From assembly GCF_007827795.1 (NCBI RefSeq), contig NZ_VITI01000013.1, positions 62,001-126,000 of the forward strand: a stretch of 64,000 nt of DNA, in the 5' to 3' direction. This document shows positions 20,101-28,794 of the stretch, piece by piece. The DNA is from Azospirillum brasilense. Lineage in GTDB: Bacteria; Pseudomonadota; Alphaproteobacteria; Azospirillales; Azospirillaceae. Positions within the stretch are counted from its first letter, which is position 1; each line of letters opens with the position of its first letter. Below the pieces are notes generated by a model, which did not search any database, was not told the origin of the DNA, and saw nothing but the letters and a program-made list of their open reading frames with translations. The position numbers and the translations under genes were made by a program.

Positions 20101-20584
20101 GGAGCATGATGTCCTCTCCACCGACGGATTCATGCAGTATGAGGGCGGCTTCTCCGCCGCCGCCGCCTTGACCGACAACGACCCGGCGCTCTACCACCTC
20201 GACAGCTCCGAGCCGGAGAGCCTGACCGTCCGCACGCTGGGCGAGGAGATCGCCCGCGTGCTGCGCGGCCGGGCCGCCAACCCGCGCTGGATCGACGGCA
20301 TGATGCGCCATGGCTACCGCGGCGCCGGGGAGCTGGCGGCGAGCGTGGACACGCTGTTCGCCTTCGCCGCGACCACCACGGCGGTGCGGCCCCACCATTT
20401 CGACCAGTTGTACGATGCCTATGTGGACGACCAGCGGGTGTGGGACTTCCTGGCGCAGTCCAATCCGGCCGCCGCCCGGCATATCCTGGACCGGTTGACC
20501 GAGGCCCTGGACCGCGGTCTCTGGCACCCACGCCGCAATTCGACGGGCGACGATCTGCGCCGCCGCAAGGAGATGTCCGCATGA
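17198..20584 (+). CDS. cobN: cobaltochelatase large subunit
   Basis: 1128-residue subunit that binds hydrogenobyrinate a,c-diamide and inserts cobalt together with the AAA-type CobS and CobT, as in the aerobic route. The N-terminus MHLLAARQEDLDAGPQAVD aligns with the family start, so ATG 17198 is chosen although its ribosome-binding site is weak. Conserved blocks include QVGAHGTLEWLPGK, NNPGEGVQARRR, SHAYGKG-like SCHAYGKGLEG and QYEGGFSAA. Length is a little shorter than the ~1275 of Pseudomonas denitrificans CobN. The stop overlaps the cobG start (ATGA). cobS and cobT are not in the window. Confidence 0.96.
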   Translation: MHLLAARQEDLDAGPQAVDLGQSPADLVVLSFSDSDLTALAACWKRHRDTLPTLRLANLARLGHPLSVDLYVDSVIRKAKLVVLRLLGGAGYWRYGLDHVAAACRESGVALAVLPGCAQPNPALEGYGTVPAEAAQRLWRCFTEGGPDNMANLLAYAATLAGQERPWREPAPVPRFGVYEGWSGHVTGPCAPVVFYRSHLLAGDLEPVHALCDALAARGLAPLPLFVASLKEPDCAAWMRATLTARDAAIVMNLTGFSAAREDGSPLEANGTPVLQAVLSTTPEEGWRGSARGMGPSDLAMNVVLPEMDGRILTRAIAFKAEGALDSDLEFAPTLIRPVPDRVAFAADLAAAWVRLGATPRAERKVALVLSDYPGPGGGIGHAVGLDTPASVVGILARLRAEGYTLDRLPAGSAALMEALTGGTTAALSLEDYRRLAPAEARARIAACWGDEEADPRSDGAAFRFTVLACGNATVAVQPSRGHGPLTTTQHHDPETPPSHGYYAFHLWLRHVLGIHALVQVGAHGTLEWLPGKAVALSAECWPEIVAGPLPCLYPFIVNNPGEGVQARRRLGAVLIGHLTPPPVEAGLHGDLAELETAIDEYSMATGLDPRRLGTLRQTILDLAWSSGVAADCNLRPDDDPDAILSRLDAHLCDIKEMQIRDGLHVFGTTPEPERRARLLAAVARFGTAEDVAPALDACGEAEMAALLDGLDGRFVKPGPGGSPARGRADTLPTGRNLYALDPRGVPTPTAWTLGWQAADALITRYLQDHGDWPKRLVVDCWGTPAMRTGGDELAQAMALLGVRPLWENGSGRVTGFELMPASVLGRPRVDVTLRISGLFRDVFPQQIALFDQAVRAVMAEDEPDNLNPVAAALRADRAELETTGTPAAEAERWASARVFGAAPGAYGTALPGMIARGDWAARADFGAAYLEGSCHAYGKGLEGAPLPSLFRRRIGGADALVHHQDQREHDVLSTDGFMQYEGGFSAAAALTDNDPALYHLDSSEPESLTVRTLGEEIARVLRGRAANPRWIDGMMRHGYRGAGELAASVDTLFAFAATTTAVRPHHFDQLYDAYVDDQRVWDFLAQSNPAAARHILDRLTEALDRGLWHPRRNSTGDDLRRRKEMSA

Positions 20585-22053
20585 GCGCGATCAACCAACT
20601 CCGCAATCCACCGCGCCGGCGCGGCATGTGCCCCGGCGTGCTGGCTCCCATGGAGGTCGGCGACGGGCTGCTGGTCCGCGTGCGCGTCCCCGCCGGGGTG
20701 CTTCCCGCCGCTTCGGCGAAGCGGATCGCGGAACTGGGGCGTCGTTACGGCAATGGTCTGGTCGATCTCAGCCACCGCGGCAATCTGCAACTGCGCGGCG
20801 TTGCCGCTGCGGACATGGCGGCGCTGATCGCGGAACTTCGCGCGCTCGGCTACGTCTCGGAGGACGCCGAGAGCGAGGCGGTGCGCAACGTGCTGACCTC
20901 CCCCACCGCCGGGCTGGACGGGACGGCGGTGCTGGACGTGCGCCCCAACGCCCTGGCGCTCGACGCCCGGCTGGCGGCCGACCGGGACCTCCACCGGCTG
21001 CCGCCGAAGTTCGGCTGGCTGATCGACGGCGGCGGGCAGGCCCCCCTGTTCGACAGCAGCACCGACGTGCGCTTCGACGCGGTGGACGGGCCGCTGTTCC
21101 GCGTCGGGCTGGGCGGGACGTTCGAGGGAGCCGCGGTGCTGGGCCACTGCCGCCCCGACGATCTGGTGGAGCTTGCGGCGGCGCTGGCGCTGGCCTTTCT
21201 GGAGCTTCGCCAGACGCTGGCCGAGCCACCGCGGCGTATGGCCGGGCTGGTCAAGGCGCTGGGGGTGGAGGTGCTGCGGGAGCGGGTGTCCGGGCTGCTG
21301 TCTTGCCCCGACCCTTCCCATACTGCGCATGGGCCCCTTCCCTCCCCCGCTGGGCAGGGGAGGGAGATTCCCCCCCCGCAAACCTCATCCCCTCCCCTGC
21401 GAAGCTCTCGCGCAAACCAAAGGTTTGCGCTGACGCGGCAGGCGGACCTTCGGTCCGCCGAGAGCGGGGGAGGGTCAGGGTGGGGGCAAACGCCACCCAC
21501 GCGACACTTCCTCGGCCGCCAACCCTCCTGGCCCCCTGTTTCATGGCTGGGCGTCGCCTTCCCCTTCGGCCGCCTCGAAGTCGACCGACTGGAAGCGCTG
21601 GCCGCCCTCACCCACGAGATCCGCATCACCCCCTGGCGCGCCCTGCTGCTGGCCGCCCCGCAGGACGGCGCCGCGGAGAAAGCCACCGCCCTCGGCGGCA
21701 TCCTCGACCACCATGACATCCGGCTGAAACTCACCGCCTGCAGCGGCGTCACCGGCTGCGACGTCGGCACCACCGACACCCACGCGGACGGCCTCGCCAT
21801 CGCGGCGCGCGCGGCGGGCTTGCTGGAGGCGGTGCGGATGGTGCATGTCTCCGGTTGCGCGAAGGGCTGCGCCCATCCCGGCGCGGCAGATGTCACGCTG
21901 ACCGCGCGGGAGGGCGTCTACGACGTCGCGCTGAACGCCGCCCCCGGCGGCGCGCCCTGGCGGTCCGGCCTGACGCCGTCCGAGGCTGTCACCGCCGTTG
22001 CCTCTTTGTCTGAGGCCGATCTGTCTGTTGAGGAGTTGTCCTGTGTCCGCTGA
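20581..22053 (+). CDS. cobG: precorrin-3B synthase with an in-frame repeat insertion
   Basis: Oxygen-using enzyme of the aerobic pathway that forms the C20 hydroxy-gamma-lactone; it has the nitrite/sulfite reductase fold with a 4Fe-4S centre. The first ferredoxin-like half is residues 10-90 and the cluster/heme cysteines are in TACSGVTGC and VSGCAKGCAHPG near the C-terminus. The protein is 490 residues against about 459 in P. denitrificans. Residues about 241-322 are low-complexity and encoded by GC-rich repeats (21339-21486 and flanks) that keep the frame open across roughly 245 bases. The insertion lies in the linker before WLGVAFPFGRLEVDRL. Function is probably kept because all motifs and both halves are intact. 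The start overlaps cobN (ATGA). Confidence 0.92.
   Translation: MSAINQLRNPPRRRGMCPGVLAPMEVGDGLLVRVRVPAGVLPAASAKRIAELGRRYGNGLVDLSHRGNLQLRGVAAADMAALIAELRALGYVSEDAESEAVRNVLTSPTAGLDGTAVLDVRPNALALDARLAADRDLHRLPPKFGWLIDGGGQAPLFDSSTDVRFDAVDGPLFRVGLGGTFEGAAVLGHCRPDDLVELAAALALAFLELRQTLAEPPRRMAGLVKALGVEVLRERVSGLLSCPDPSHTAHGPLPSPAGQGREIPPPQTSSPPLRSSRANQRFALTRQADLRSAESGGGSGWGQTPPTRHFLGRQPSWPPVSWLGVAFPFGRLEVDRLEALAALTHEIRITPWRALLLAAPQDGAAEKATALGGILDHHDIRLKLTACSGVTGCDVGTTDTHADGLAIAARAAGLLEAVRMVHVSGCAKGCAHPGAADVTLTAREGVYDVALNAAPGGAPWRSGLTPSEAVTAVASLSEADLSVEELSCVR
21339..21367. repeat. simple GC-rich hairpin repeat inside cobG
   Basis: CCCTCCCC and GGGGAGGG arms around CGCTGGGCA, located in the cobG coding frame just upstream of the extended element. 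It is translated as part of the Pro-rich insert (LPSPAGQGRE). Confidence 0.75.
21389..21486. repeat. extended repeat element with two apical hairpins, inside cobG
   Basis: Outer stem CCCTCCCC (21390-21397) with GGGGAGGG (21467-21474); inner stem GCTCTC (21404-21409) with GAGAGC (21460-21465); hairpin 1 GCGCAAACC-AAA-GGTTTGCGC (21410-21430); hairpin 2 GGCGGACC-TTC-GGTCCGCC (21441-21459); tail TCAGGGTGGGGG. Together they form a three-way junction. A second copy with paired base changes is at 27481. The element is read in frame as LRSSRANQRFALTRQADL and onward. Confidence 0.85.
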
Positions 22054-22684
22054 GCCGCTTTACGACTACATCCGCGATGGAGCGGCCATCTACCGCCAGT
22101 CCTTCGCCACCATCCGGGCGGAGGCAGACCTGTCGGCCATCCCCGACGACCTGAAGCCGGTGGCGGTGCGCGTCATCCACGCCTGCGGCATGGTGGACGC
22201 GGCCAAGGACCTGATGTTCTCCCCCGACGTGGGGACGGCGGCGCGGGCGGCTCTGCGCGGCGGGGCGGCGATCCTCTGCGACAGCGAGATGGTCGCCCAC
22301 GGCATCACGCGGGCGCGCCTGCCGGCCGACAACCCCGTCGTCTGCACCCTGCGCGACCCGGCGGTGCCGGAGCTTGCCAAACAGGTCGAGAACACCCGTT
22401 CTGCCGCCGCGCTGGAGCTGTGGGTGCCTCGGCTGGCCGGTTCCGTCGTCGCCATCGGCAACGCGCCGACCGCCCTGTTCAAGCTGCTGGAGATGATCCG
22501 CGACGGTGCGCCGAAGCCGGCGGCGGTGCTCGGCTTCCCGGTGGGCTTCGTCGGTGCGGCGGAAAGCAAGGACGCGCTGGCCGAGGCGCCCTTCGGCCTG
22601 CCCTTCCTGGCGATCAAGGGCCGGCGCGGCGGCAGCGCCATGGCGGCGGCGGCGGTCAACGCCCTGGCGAGCGACGTGGAATGA
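22043..22684 (+). CDS. cobH: precorrin-8X methylmutase
   Basis: 213-residue enzyme that moves the methyl group from C11 to C12, giving hydrogenobyrinate. The conserved catalytic-His region is RVIHACGMVDAAKDL; further family blocks are CDSEMVAHGI, GNAPTALFKLLE and PVGFVGAAESKDAL. The start is GTG at 22043 with GAGGAG eight bases upstream, overlapping the cobG stop by 11 bases; it fits the usual length of about 210 residues. Cytosolic, tightly coupled to cobG and cobI. Confidence 0.95.
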   Translation: MSAEPLYDYIRDGAAIYRQSFATIRAEADLSAIPDDLKPVAVRVIHACGMVDAAKDLMFSPDVGTAARAALRGGAAILCDSEMVAHGITRARLPADNPVVCTLRDPAVPELAKQVENTRSAAALELWVPRLAGSVVAIGNAPTALFKLLEMIRDGAPKPAAVLGFPVGFVGAAESKDALAEAPFGLPFLAIKGRRGGSAMAAAAVNALASDVE

Positions 22685-23433
22685 GCAACAACACTCCCCC
22701 CACCGGCATCTCCACCGGCACCCTCTACGGCGTCAGCGTCGGCCCCGGCGATCCGGACCTGATGACCGTGCGCGCCATGCGCACCATCGGCGCCTGCCCG
22801 GTGGTCGCCTATTTCTGCAAGCGCGGCACCTCCGGTCAGGCCCGGCGCATCGCCGACGGCTGCATCACGGCGGAGCACATCGAGCTGCCGATGGTCTATC
22901 CGGTGACGGTTGAGTTGCCGCCCAGCCACCCCGACTACGGCCGCCAGATCGAAGCCTTCTTCGACGAGTCCGCCGAGCGGCTGGCCGAGCATCTCGCCGC
23001 CGGGCGCTCCATCGCCGCGCTGAACGAGGGCGACGCCTTCTTCTACGGCAGCTTCATGCACCTGTTCCTGCGGCTGGCCTCGCGCTTCCCGACGGAGGTG
23101 GTGCCGGGCGTGACCTCGATGATGTGCAGCGCCTCGCTGCTGCCGCGCCCGCTGACCCTGCGCGACGACGTGCTGGCGGTCATCCCCGGCACGCTGGGGG
23201 AGGAGGCGCTGCTGCACGCCCTGCGCAATGCCGACGCCGCCGTCATCATGAAGCTGGGCCAGAACCTGCCGAAGGTCCGCCGCGCCGTGGAGGCCGCCGG
23301 GCTGGCCGACCGCGCCTGGTACATCGAGCGGGCGAGCATGGCCGACCAGCGCGTGATGCCCTTCCGCGAGGCGCCGGAGACGGCCCCCTATTTTTCGCAG
23401 ATCGTCATCCCCGGCGAGGGGCTGCGGCGATGA
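22681..23433 (+). CDS. cobI: precorrin-2 C20-methyltransferase
   Basis: 250-residue SAM-dependent methyltransferase of the tetrapyrrole methylase fold that makes precorrin-3A. It shows the N-terminal GVSVGPGDPDLMTVRA motif, the loop LNEGDAFFYGSF, and PGVTSMMCSASLLPRPL. The ATG at 22681 overlaps the cobH stop (ATGA). An 11-residue polar N-terminal extension precedes the fold. Confidence 0.95.
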   Translation: MSNNTPPTGISTGTLYGVSVGPGDPDLMTVRAMRTIGACPVVAYFCKRGTSGQARRIADGCITAEHIELPMVYPVTVELPPSHPDYGRQIEAFFDESAERLAEHLAAGRSIAALNEGDAFFYGSFMHLFLRLASRFPTEVVPGVTSMMCSASLLPRPLTLRDDVLAVIPGTLGEEALLHALRNADAAVIMKLGQNLPKVRRAVEAAGLADRAWYIERASMADQRVMPFREAPETAPYFSQIVIPGEGLRR

Positions 23434-24209
23434 CCGCCGATCCGCACGCCGGATGGTTGAAGGTGGTGGGTCTCGGCCCCGGCACCGAGGACTGGCTGAC
23501 CCCGGAGGCCCGGCGCGATCTGGCGGAGGCGACCGACCTCGTCGGCTATTTCCCCTATGTGGACCGCGTGCCGCCGGGGGCGCAGGTGCGCCATGCCTCC
23601 GACAACCGGGTGGAGTTGGACCGCGCCCGCTACGCGCTGCAACTGGCGGCGGAGGGCCGCCGGGTGGCGGTGGTGTCGGGCGGCGACCCCGGAATCTTCG
23701 CCATGGCCGCCGCCGTGTTCGAGGCGCTGGACGATCCGGCCGCGCCCCCGGAATGGCACCGCGTGGCTCTGTCGGTCGATCCCGGCATTTCCGCGATGCA
23801 GGGGGCGGCGGCGCGGGCCGGCGCGCCGCTCGGCCATGATTTCTGCGCCATCTCGCTGTCCGACAATCTGAAGCCGTGGGAGGTGGTGCTGAAGCGCCTG
23901 CGTCTGGCGGCGGAGGCGGATTTCGTGATCGCGCTCTACAACCCGATCAGCCGCGCCCGCCCCTGGCAACTCGGCGCCGCCTTCGACGCGTTGCGCGACC
24001 TCCGCTCAGCCGAAACGCCGGTGATCCTGGCCCAAGCGGTCGGCCGCCCCGACGAGGCGCTGACGATCACGACGCTGGGTTCGGTCGACGCGGCGCAGGC
24101 CGACATGCGGACCTGCGTCATCATCGGCGCCTCGCACACCCGGCTGGTGCCGCGCGACGGTGCGCAGCCGTGGGTCTACACGCCGCGCAGCTATGCGGTG
24201 CGGGGGTGA
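23430..24209 (+). CDS. cobJ: precorrin-3B C17-methyltransferase
   Basis: 259-residue SAM-dependent enzyme that methylates C17 and contracts the ring to precorrin-4. Motifs are VVGLGPGTEDWLTPEA, VVSGGDPGIFAMA, DPGISAMQGAAARAGAPLGHDF and FVIALYNPISRARPWQL. Start overlaps the cobI stop (ATGA). The stop is 20 bases before a repeat pair, after which cobK lies on the opposite strand, so transcription may pause here. Confidence 0.95.
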   Translation: MTADPHAGWLKVVGLGPGTEDWLTPEARRDLAEATDLVGYFPYVDRVPPGAQVRHASDNRVELDRARYALQLAAEGRRVAVVSGGDPGIFAMAAAVFEALDDPAAPPEWHRVALSVDPGISAMQGAAARAGAPLGHDFCAISLSDNLKPWEVVLKRLRLAAEADFVIALYNPISRARPWQLGAAFDALRDLRSAETPVILAQAVGRPDEALTITTLGSVDAAQADMRTCVIIGASHTRLVPRDGAQPWVYTPRSYAVRG

Positions 24210-24228
24210 GGGCGGTGTCGAAACGGGC

Positions 24229-24312
24229 CCCCACCCTAACCCTCCCCCGCTCCGCAGGGGAGGGAATCTGCTCCTCCCCCTGCGCAGCGGGGGGAGGTCG
24301 GGAGGGGGGCCC
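24229..24312. repeat. paired GC-rich repeats at the cobJ/cobK convergent junction
   Basis: A reverse unit (24229-24266: CCACCCTAACC, CCTCCCC-GCTCCGCA-GGGGAGGG) followed by a forward unit (about 24270-24312: CCTCCCCC-TGCGCAGC-GGGGGGAGG and GGGAGGGGGGCCCG). The left unit provides the TAG stop and the last ~24 codons of cobK. Confidence 0.8.
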
Positions 24313-25051
24313 GACTCGACTGCCCCTCCAACCAGTCCAAAGCCGCCCCAGCACCATGCACCTCGGCCACACCATTGCCGGGCGGTCGCTCCACCATCAC
24401 CACGGGAATGCCCCGGCGACGCGCCGCCTCCAGCTTCGCTTCCGTGGCACTTCCGCCGCTGTTCTTGCTGACGACGACATCCACCCGATGCTTTTCCAGC
24501 AGGGCGCACTCCCCTTCCAGGGTGAAGGGGCCACGGTCGAGAATCAGGCGATAATCCGACAGGTTCGGCGCCGGTTCCGGCGGATCGACGGCGCGGATCA
24601 CATAGCGCTTGTCCGGCACCGCCTCGAACACCGCGACCTCCTGCCGGCCGATGGTCAGGAAGACGTTTTCACCGAGCGGGCGCAGCGCCTCGGCGGCGGC
24701 CTCCATGTCCGGCACGACGATCCAGCAATCGCCCTCCCCCGGCTCCCACGGCTTGCGGGTCAGCACCAGCAGCGGCACGCCTGCCCGCGCGCAGGCCGCC
24801 GCGGCGTTGGCGGAGATCTGGTCGGCGAAGGGATGCGTAGCGTCCACCACCGCGCCGATGCCGTTCTCCACGAGATGCGCGGCCAGCCCGTCCACGCCGC
24901 CGAAGCCGCCGATGCGGGTCGGCAAGGGCGGCAGGACCGGCTGCTTGGTGCGCCCGGCCAGCGACACCGCCGCGTCGATGCGCGGATGGCCGCTGAGCAA
25001 GCGGGCCAGCGCCGTGGCCTCGGTGGTGCCGCCCAGAATCAGCGCCTTCAT
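24236..25051 (-). CDS. cobK: precorrin-6A reductase with repeat-derived C-terminus
   Basis: 271-residue NADPH-dependent enzyme that reduces precorrin-6A to 6B. Family marks are the N-terminal ILGGTTEATALARLL, DATHPFADQIS, TIGRQEVAVF, DRGPFTLEGE and VVSKNSGGSATEAKL. The ATG at 25051 has GGGAGGATAT just upstream. The catalytic domain ends near LDWLEGQ; the final ~24 residues (SSRAPLPTSPRCAGGG and on) and the TAG stop are encoded by the GC-rich repeat at 24229. The gene is antisense within the otherwise plus-strand cob run, convergent with cobJ and divergent from cobL with 23 bases between start codons. Confidence 0.94.
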   Translation of the reverse strand: MKALILGGTTEATALARLLSGHPRIDAAVSLAGRTKQPVLPPLPTRIGGFGGVDGLAAHLVENGIGAVVDATHPFADQISANAAAACARAGVPLLVLTRKPWEPGEGDCWIVVPDMEAAAEALRPLGENVFLTIGRQEVAVFEAVPDKRYVIRAVDPPEPAPNLSDYRLILDRGPFTLEGECALLEKHRVDVVVSKNSGGSATEAKLEAARRRGIPVVMVERPPGNGVAEVHGAGAALDWLEGQSSRAPLPTSPRCAGGGADSLPCGAGEG

Positions 25052-25074
25052 GCATATCCTCCCTGGAGAGCGCC

Positions 25075-26301
25075 ATGAATAGCACAGGACCGGGGCGCTG
25101 GCTGAGCGTCGTCGGCATCGGCGAGGACGGGTGGGACGGTCTGTCGCCCGCCGCCCGCGCGCTGGTCGAAGGCGCGGAGCTGCTGGCCGGCGGCGCCCGC
25201 CATCTGGCGCTGGTGCCCGAAGCCACCGGACAGGAGCGGCTGCGCTGGCCCTCCCCCCTGTCGGACGCCTACCCCACCCTGCTGGAGCGGCGCGGCCAAC
25301 GGGTCTGCGTGCTGGCGAGCGGCGATCCGTCCTGGTACGGCATCGGCGCCACCCTGTCGAAACTCGTTCCGGTTGAGGAACTGTCGATCGTTCCGGCTCC
25401 GTCATCCTTCAGCCTCGCCGCCGCCCGCCTGGGCTGGCCGTTGCAGGACTGCGGCACGCTGACCGTGCATGGCCGCCCATTGGAACTGGTCGTTCCGCAT
25501 CTCCAACCGGGCGCGCGGCTGCTGGTTCTGTGCTGGGACGGAACGACCCCGGCCAAGCTGGCGGCGCTGCTGACGGCGCGCGGCTTCGGACCGTCGCGCC
25601 TGACGGCTCTGGAATCCATGGGCGGCCCGCGCGAGCGCCGCATCGTTGCGACGGCGGAAGAGTGGTCGGCGGAGCGGGTGGCCGACCTGAACACGCTGGC
25701 GCTGGAGTGCGTCACTGCCCCCGGCGCCCGCCCCCTGCCCCGCACGCCGGGCCTGCCCGACGACTGGTTCGAGCATGACGGCCAGATCACCAAGCGGGAA
25801 ATCCGCGCCGTCACCCTGTCCTGGCTGGCCCCGCGCCGCGGCGAGCTGCTGTGGGACATCGGCGCCGGCTCCGGCTCCATCGGCGTCGAATGGATGCTGA
25901 GCGACCCGGCCAACCGCGCCATCGCCGTGGAGCACAAGGCCGACCGCGCCGCCCGCATCCCGGCCAACGCCGCCGCCTTCGGCGTGCCGGGGCTGGAGCT
26001 GGTGCGCGGCAAGGCGCCGGAAGCGCTGGGCGGGCTGCCGCAGCCGGACGCCGTGTTCATCGGCGGCGGGCTGACCAACGACGGCGTGCTGGACGCCTGC
26101 TGGTCGGCGCTGAAGCCCGGCGGGCGGATCGTCGCCAACGCCGTCACTCTGGAGAGCGAGGCGATGCTGATCGCCACGCACAAGCGGCTGGGCGGGCAGT
26201 TGTCGCAGATCGCCGTCAGCCGCGCCGCCCCGATCGGCGGCTTCACCGGCTGGCGCCCACTGATGCCCGTGACGCTGTGGCTGGCGGAGAAGCCACTGTG
26301 A
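25075..26301 (+). CDS. cobL: precorrin-6B C5,15-methyltransferase (decarboxylating)
   Basis: 408-residue fusion of a CbiE-like domain (residues 1-215, C5 methylation) and a CbiT-like domain (from about 225, C15 methylation and C12 acetate decarboxylation). CbiE motifs are VVGIGEDGWDGLSPAAR and VLASGDPSWYGIG; the CbiT SAM loop is LLWDIGAGSGSIGVEWM. Length agrees with the family (about 410). GGAGAG precedes the ATG at 25075. The 23-base gap to the divergent cobK start leaves no space for a separate promoter, so transcription must begin within cobK or read through from cobJ. Confidence 0.95.
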   Translation: MNSTGPGRWLSVVGIGEDGWDGLSPAARALVEGAELLAGGARHLALVPEATGQERLRWPSPLSDAYPTLLERRGQRVCVLASGDPSWYGIGATLSKLVPVEELSIVPAPSSFSLAAARLGWPLQDCGTLTVHGRPLELVVPHLQPGARLLVLCWDGTTPAKLAALLTARGFGPSRLTALESMGGPRERRIVATAEEWSAERVADLNTLALECVTAPGARPLPRTPGLPDDWFEHDGQITKREIRAVTLSWLAPRRGELLWDIGAGSGSIGVEWMLSDPANRAIAVEHKADRAARIPANAAAFGVPGLELVRGKAPEALGGLPQPDAVFIGGGLTNDGVLDACWSALKPGGRIVANAVTLESEAMLIATHKRLGGQLSQIAVSRAAPIGGFTGWRPLMPVTLWLAEKPL

Positions 26302-26708
26302 CGGCGGCTCGAATCATCGCGGCGGGCATCGGTTGCCGGGCGGGCTGCCCCGGTGACGAGATCGCCGGGCTGCTCCGCGCCGCCTTCGATGAGGCCGCTC
26401 TGGACGACGACGCACGCCGCGCCGTGCAACTGGCGGCACCGATGCGCAAGCGCAACGAAGTCGGGGTGGCGGAGGCGGCGTGTCTGCTCGCCCTGCCGCT
26501 CCGGTTCGTTGACGATTCAGCGTTGGCCGCGGTTCAGGACCGGGTGCAAACCCGCTCGACCCGCGTCGAGGCCGCTGTGGGCGTCGCCTCGGTCGCCGAG
26601 GCCGCCGCTCTGGCCGCCGCCGGGCCGGGCTCCACCCTTCTGCTGCCGCGCCGTTCCACCCCGCGCGCCACCTGCGCGCTGGCGATTTCCAGGGATTGTT
26701 TCGCATGA
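26298..26708 (+). CDS. cobE: CobE / CbiG C-terminal domain protein
   Basis: 136-residue protein of the CobE family, related to the C-terminal domain of CbiG. It starts AARIIAAGIGCRAGCPGDEI, the GxGCRxG motif of the family, and has VGVASVAEAAALAAAGPGS in the second half. In aerobic producers CobE is needed for efficient corrin synthesis though its exact step is unsettled. Start is GTG at 26298, overlapping the cobL stop (GTGA); stop overlaps the cobM start. Confidence 0.9.
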   Translation: MTAARIIAAGIGCRAGCPGDEIAGLLRAAFDEAALDDDARRAVQLAAPMRKRNEVGVAEAACLLALPLRFVDDSALAAVQDRVQTRSTRVEAAVGVASVAEAAALAAAGPGSTLLLPRRSTPRATCALAISRDCFA

Positions 26709-27466
26709 CCGTGCATTTCATAGGCGCCGGACCGGGCGCGCCCGACCTGCTGACCCTGCGCGGGCGCGACCTGATCGCGTCCTGCCCGGTCTGCCTCTAC
26801 GCCGGGTCGCTGGTGCCCAAGGAGATCATCGCCCACGCTCCGCCGGGCGCCCGGATCGTCGACACCGCCCCGATGACGCTCGACCAGATCGTCGCCGAGT
26901 TCAAAACGGCGCATGAAGCCGGGCAGGACGTGGCCCGGCTGCATTCCGGCGACCTTTCGGTCTACAGCGCGCTCGGCGAGCAGACGCGGGCGCTGCGCGA
27001 ACTGGGCATCCCCTACGACATCACGCCGGGCGTGCCGGCCTTCGCCGCGGCCTCGGCCGCGTTGGGGCGGGAACTGACCCTGCCGGAGGTCAGCCAGACG
27101 CTGATTTTGACACGGACGGAGGGCCGCGCCTCGGCCATGCCGGCGAACGAGACGCTGGAGGTGCTGGGACGCTCGGGCGCCACGCTGGCCATCCACCTGT
27201 CGATCCACGTCATCGACCGGGTGGTGGAGCGGCTGACCCCGCTCTACGGCGCGGAATGCCCGGCGGCGGTGGTCTACCGGGCGAGTTGGCCGGAGGAGCG
27301 GGTGCTGCGCGGCACGCTGGCGGACATCGCCGCCCAGGTGGCGGAGTCGCCGATGGAGCGCACCGCCCTGATCCTGGTCGGCCCGGCGCTGGGGGTGGAG
27401 GATTTCCGGTGCAGCGCGCTCTACGACGGGTCGCATGTGCGCCGCTATCGAGGGCTGGGGGAGTGA
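26705..27466 (+). CDS. cobM: precorrin-4 C11-methyltransferase
   Basis: 253-residue SAM-dependent methyltransferase giving precorrin-5. Motifs are FIGAGPGAPDLLTLRG at the N-terminus, LHSGDLSVYSALGEQ, TPGVPAFAAASAALGRELTLPE and VYRASWPEERVLRGTL. The ATG at 26705 overlaps the cobE stop (ATGA). The stop lies 14 bases before a large repeat region, after which cbiD is on the opposite strand. Confidence 0.95.
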   Translation: MTVHFIGAGPGAPDLLTLRGRDLIASCPVCLYAGSLVPKEIIAHAPPGARIVDTAPMTLDQIVAEFKTAHEAGQDVARLHSGDLSVYSALGEQTRALRELGIPYDITPGVPAFAAASAALGRELTLPEVSQTLILTRTEGRASAMPANETLEVLGRSGATLAIHLSIHVIDRVVERLTPLYGAECPAAVVYRASWPEERVLRGTLADIAAQVAESPMERTALILVGPALGVEDFRCSALYDGSHVRRYRGLGE

Positions 27467-27480
27467 GAAGGCTCTTTTCT

Positions 27481-27650
27481 CCCTCTCCCCTCCGCTTACG
27501 CGCAAACAACGTTTGCGCTGACGCGACAGGCGGACCTTTGGTCCGCCGAAAGCGGGGAGAGGGGCGGGGTGAGGGGGTCCGGCGGTTGCCGAACGTTCCG
27601 GTCCCCCCTGAACCCCCTCACCCTAACCCTCTCCCCAGAGGGCAGAGGGG
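27481..27650. repeat. extended repeat element plus inverted simple unit between cobM and cbiD
   Basis: First part (27481-27582): outer stem CCCTCTCCCC (27481-27490) with GGGGAGAGGG (27554-27563), inner GCTT with AAGC (27494-27497/27550-27553), hairpin 1 GCGCAAAC-AAC-GTTTGCGC (27500-27518), hairpin 2 GGCGGACC-TTT-GGTCCGCC (27529-27547), then the tail CGGGGTGAGGGGG. Second part (about 27610-27650): a simple unit in reverse orientation. The spacer has GAACGTTCCGG, close to the spacer motif of the pairs at 1821 and 17056. It fills the 185 bases between the convergent cobM and cbiD. Confidence 0.85.
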
Positions 27651-27651
27651 A

Positions 27652-28792
<1,141 letters not shown>

Positions 28793-28794
<2 letters not shown>

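Noticed and set aside
17204..20527. 1107-codon minus-strand frame across cobN
   Set aside because: Antisense shadow of cobN, low-complexity product without domains.
23754..23770. TGGCAC-like sigma-54 site within cobJ
   Set aside because: GG and GC doublets are one base off the needed spacing and it lies inside a coding region.
24229..24312. repeat clusters as a CRISPR array
   Set aside because: Units are inverted pairs with few copies and no regular spacers; no cas genes.
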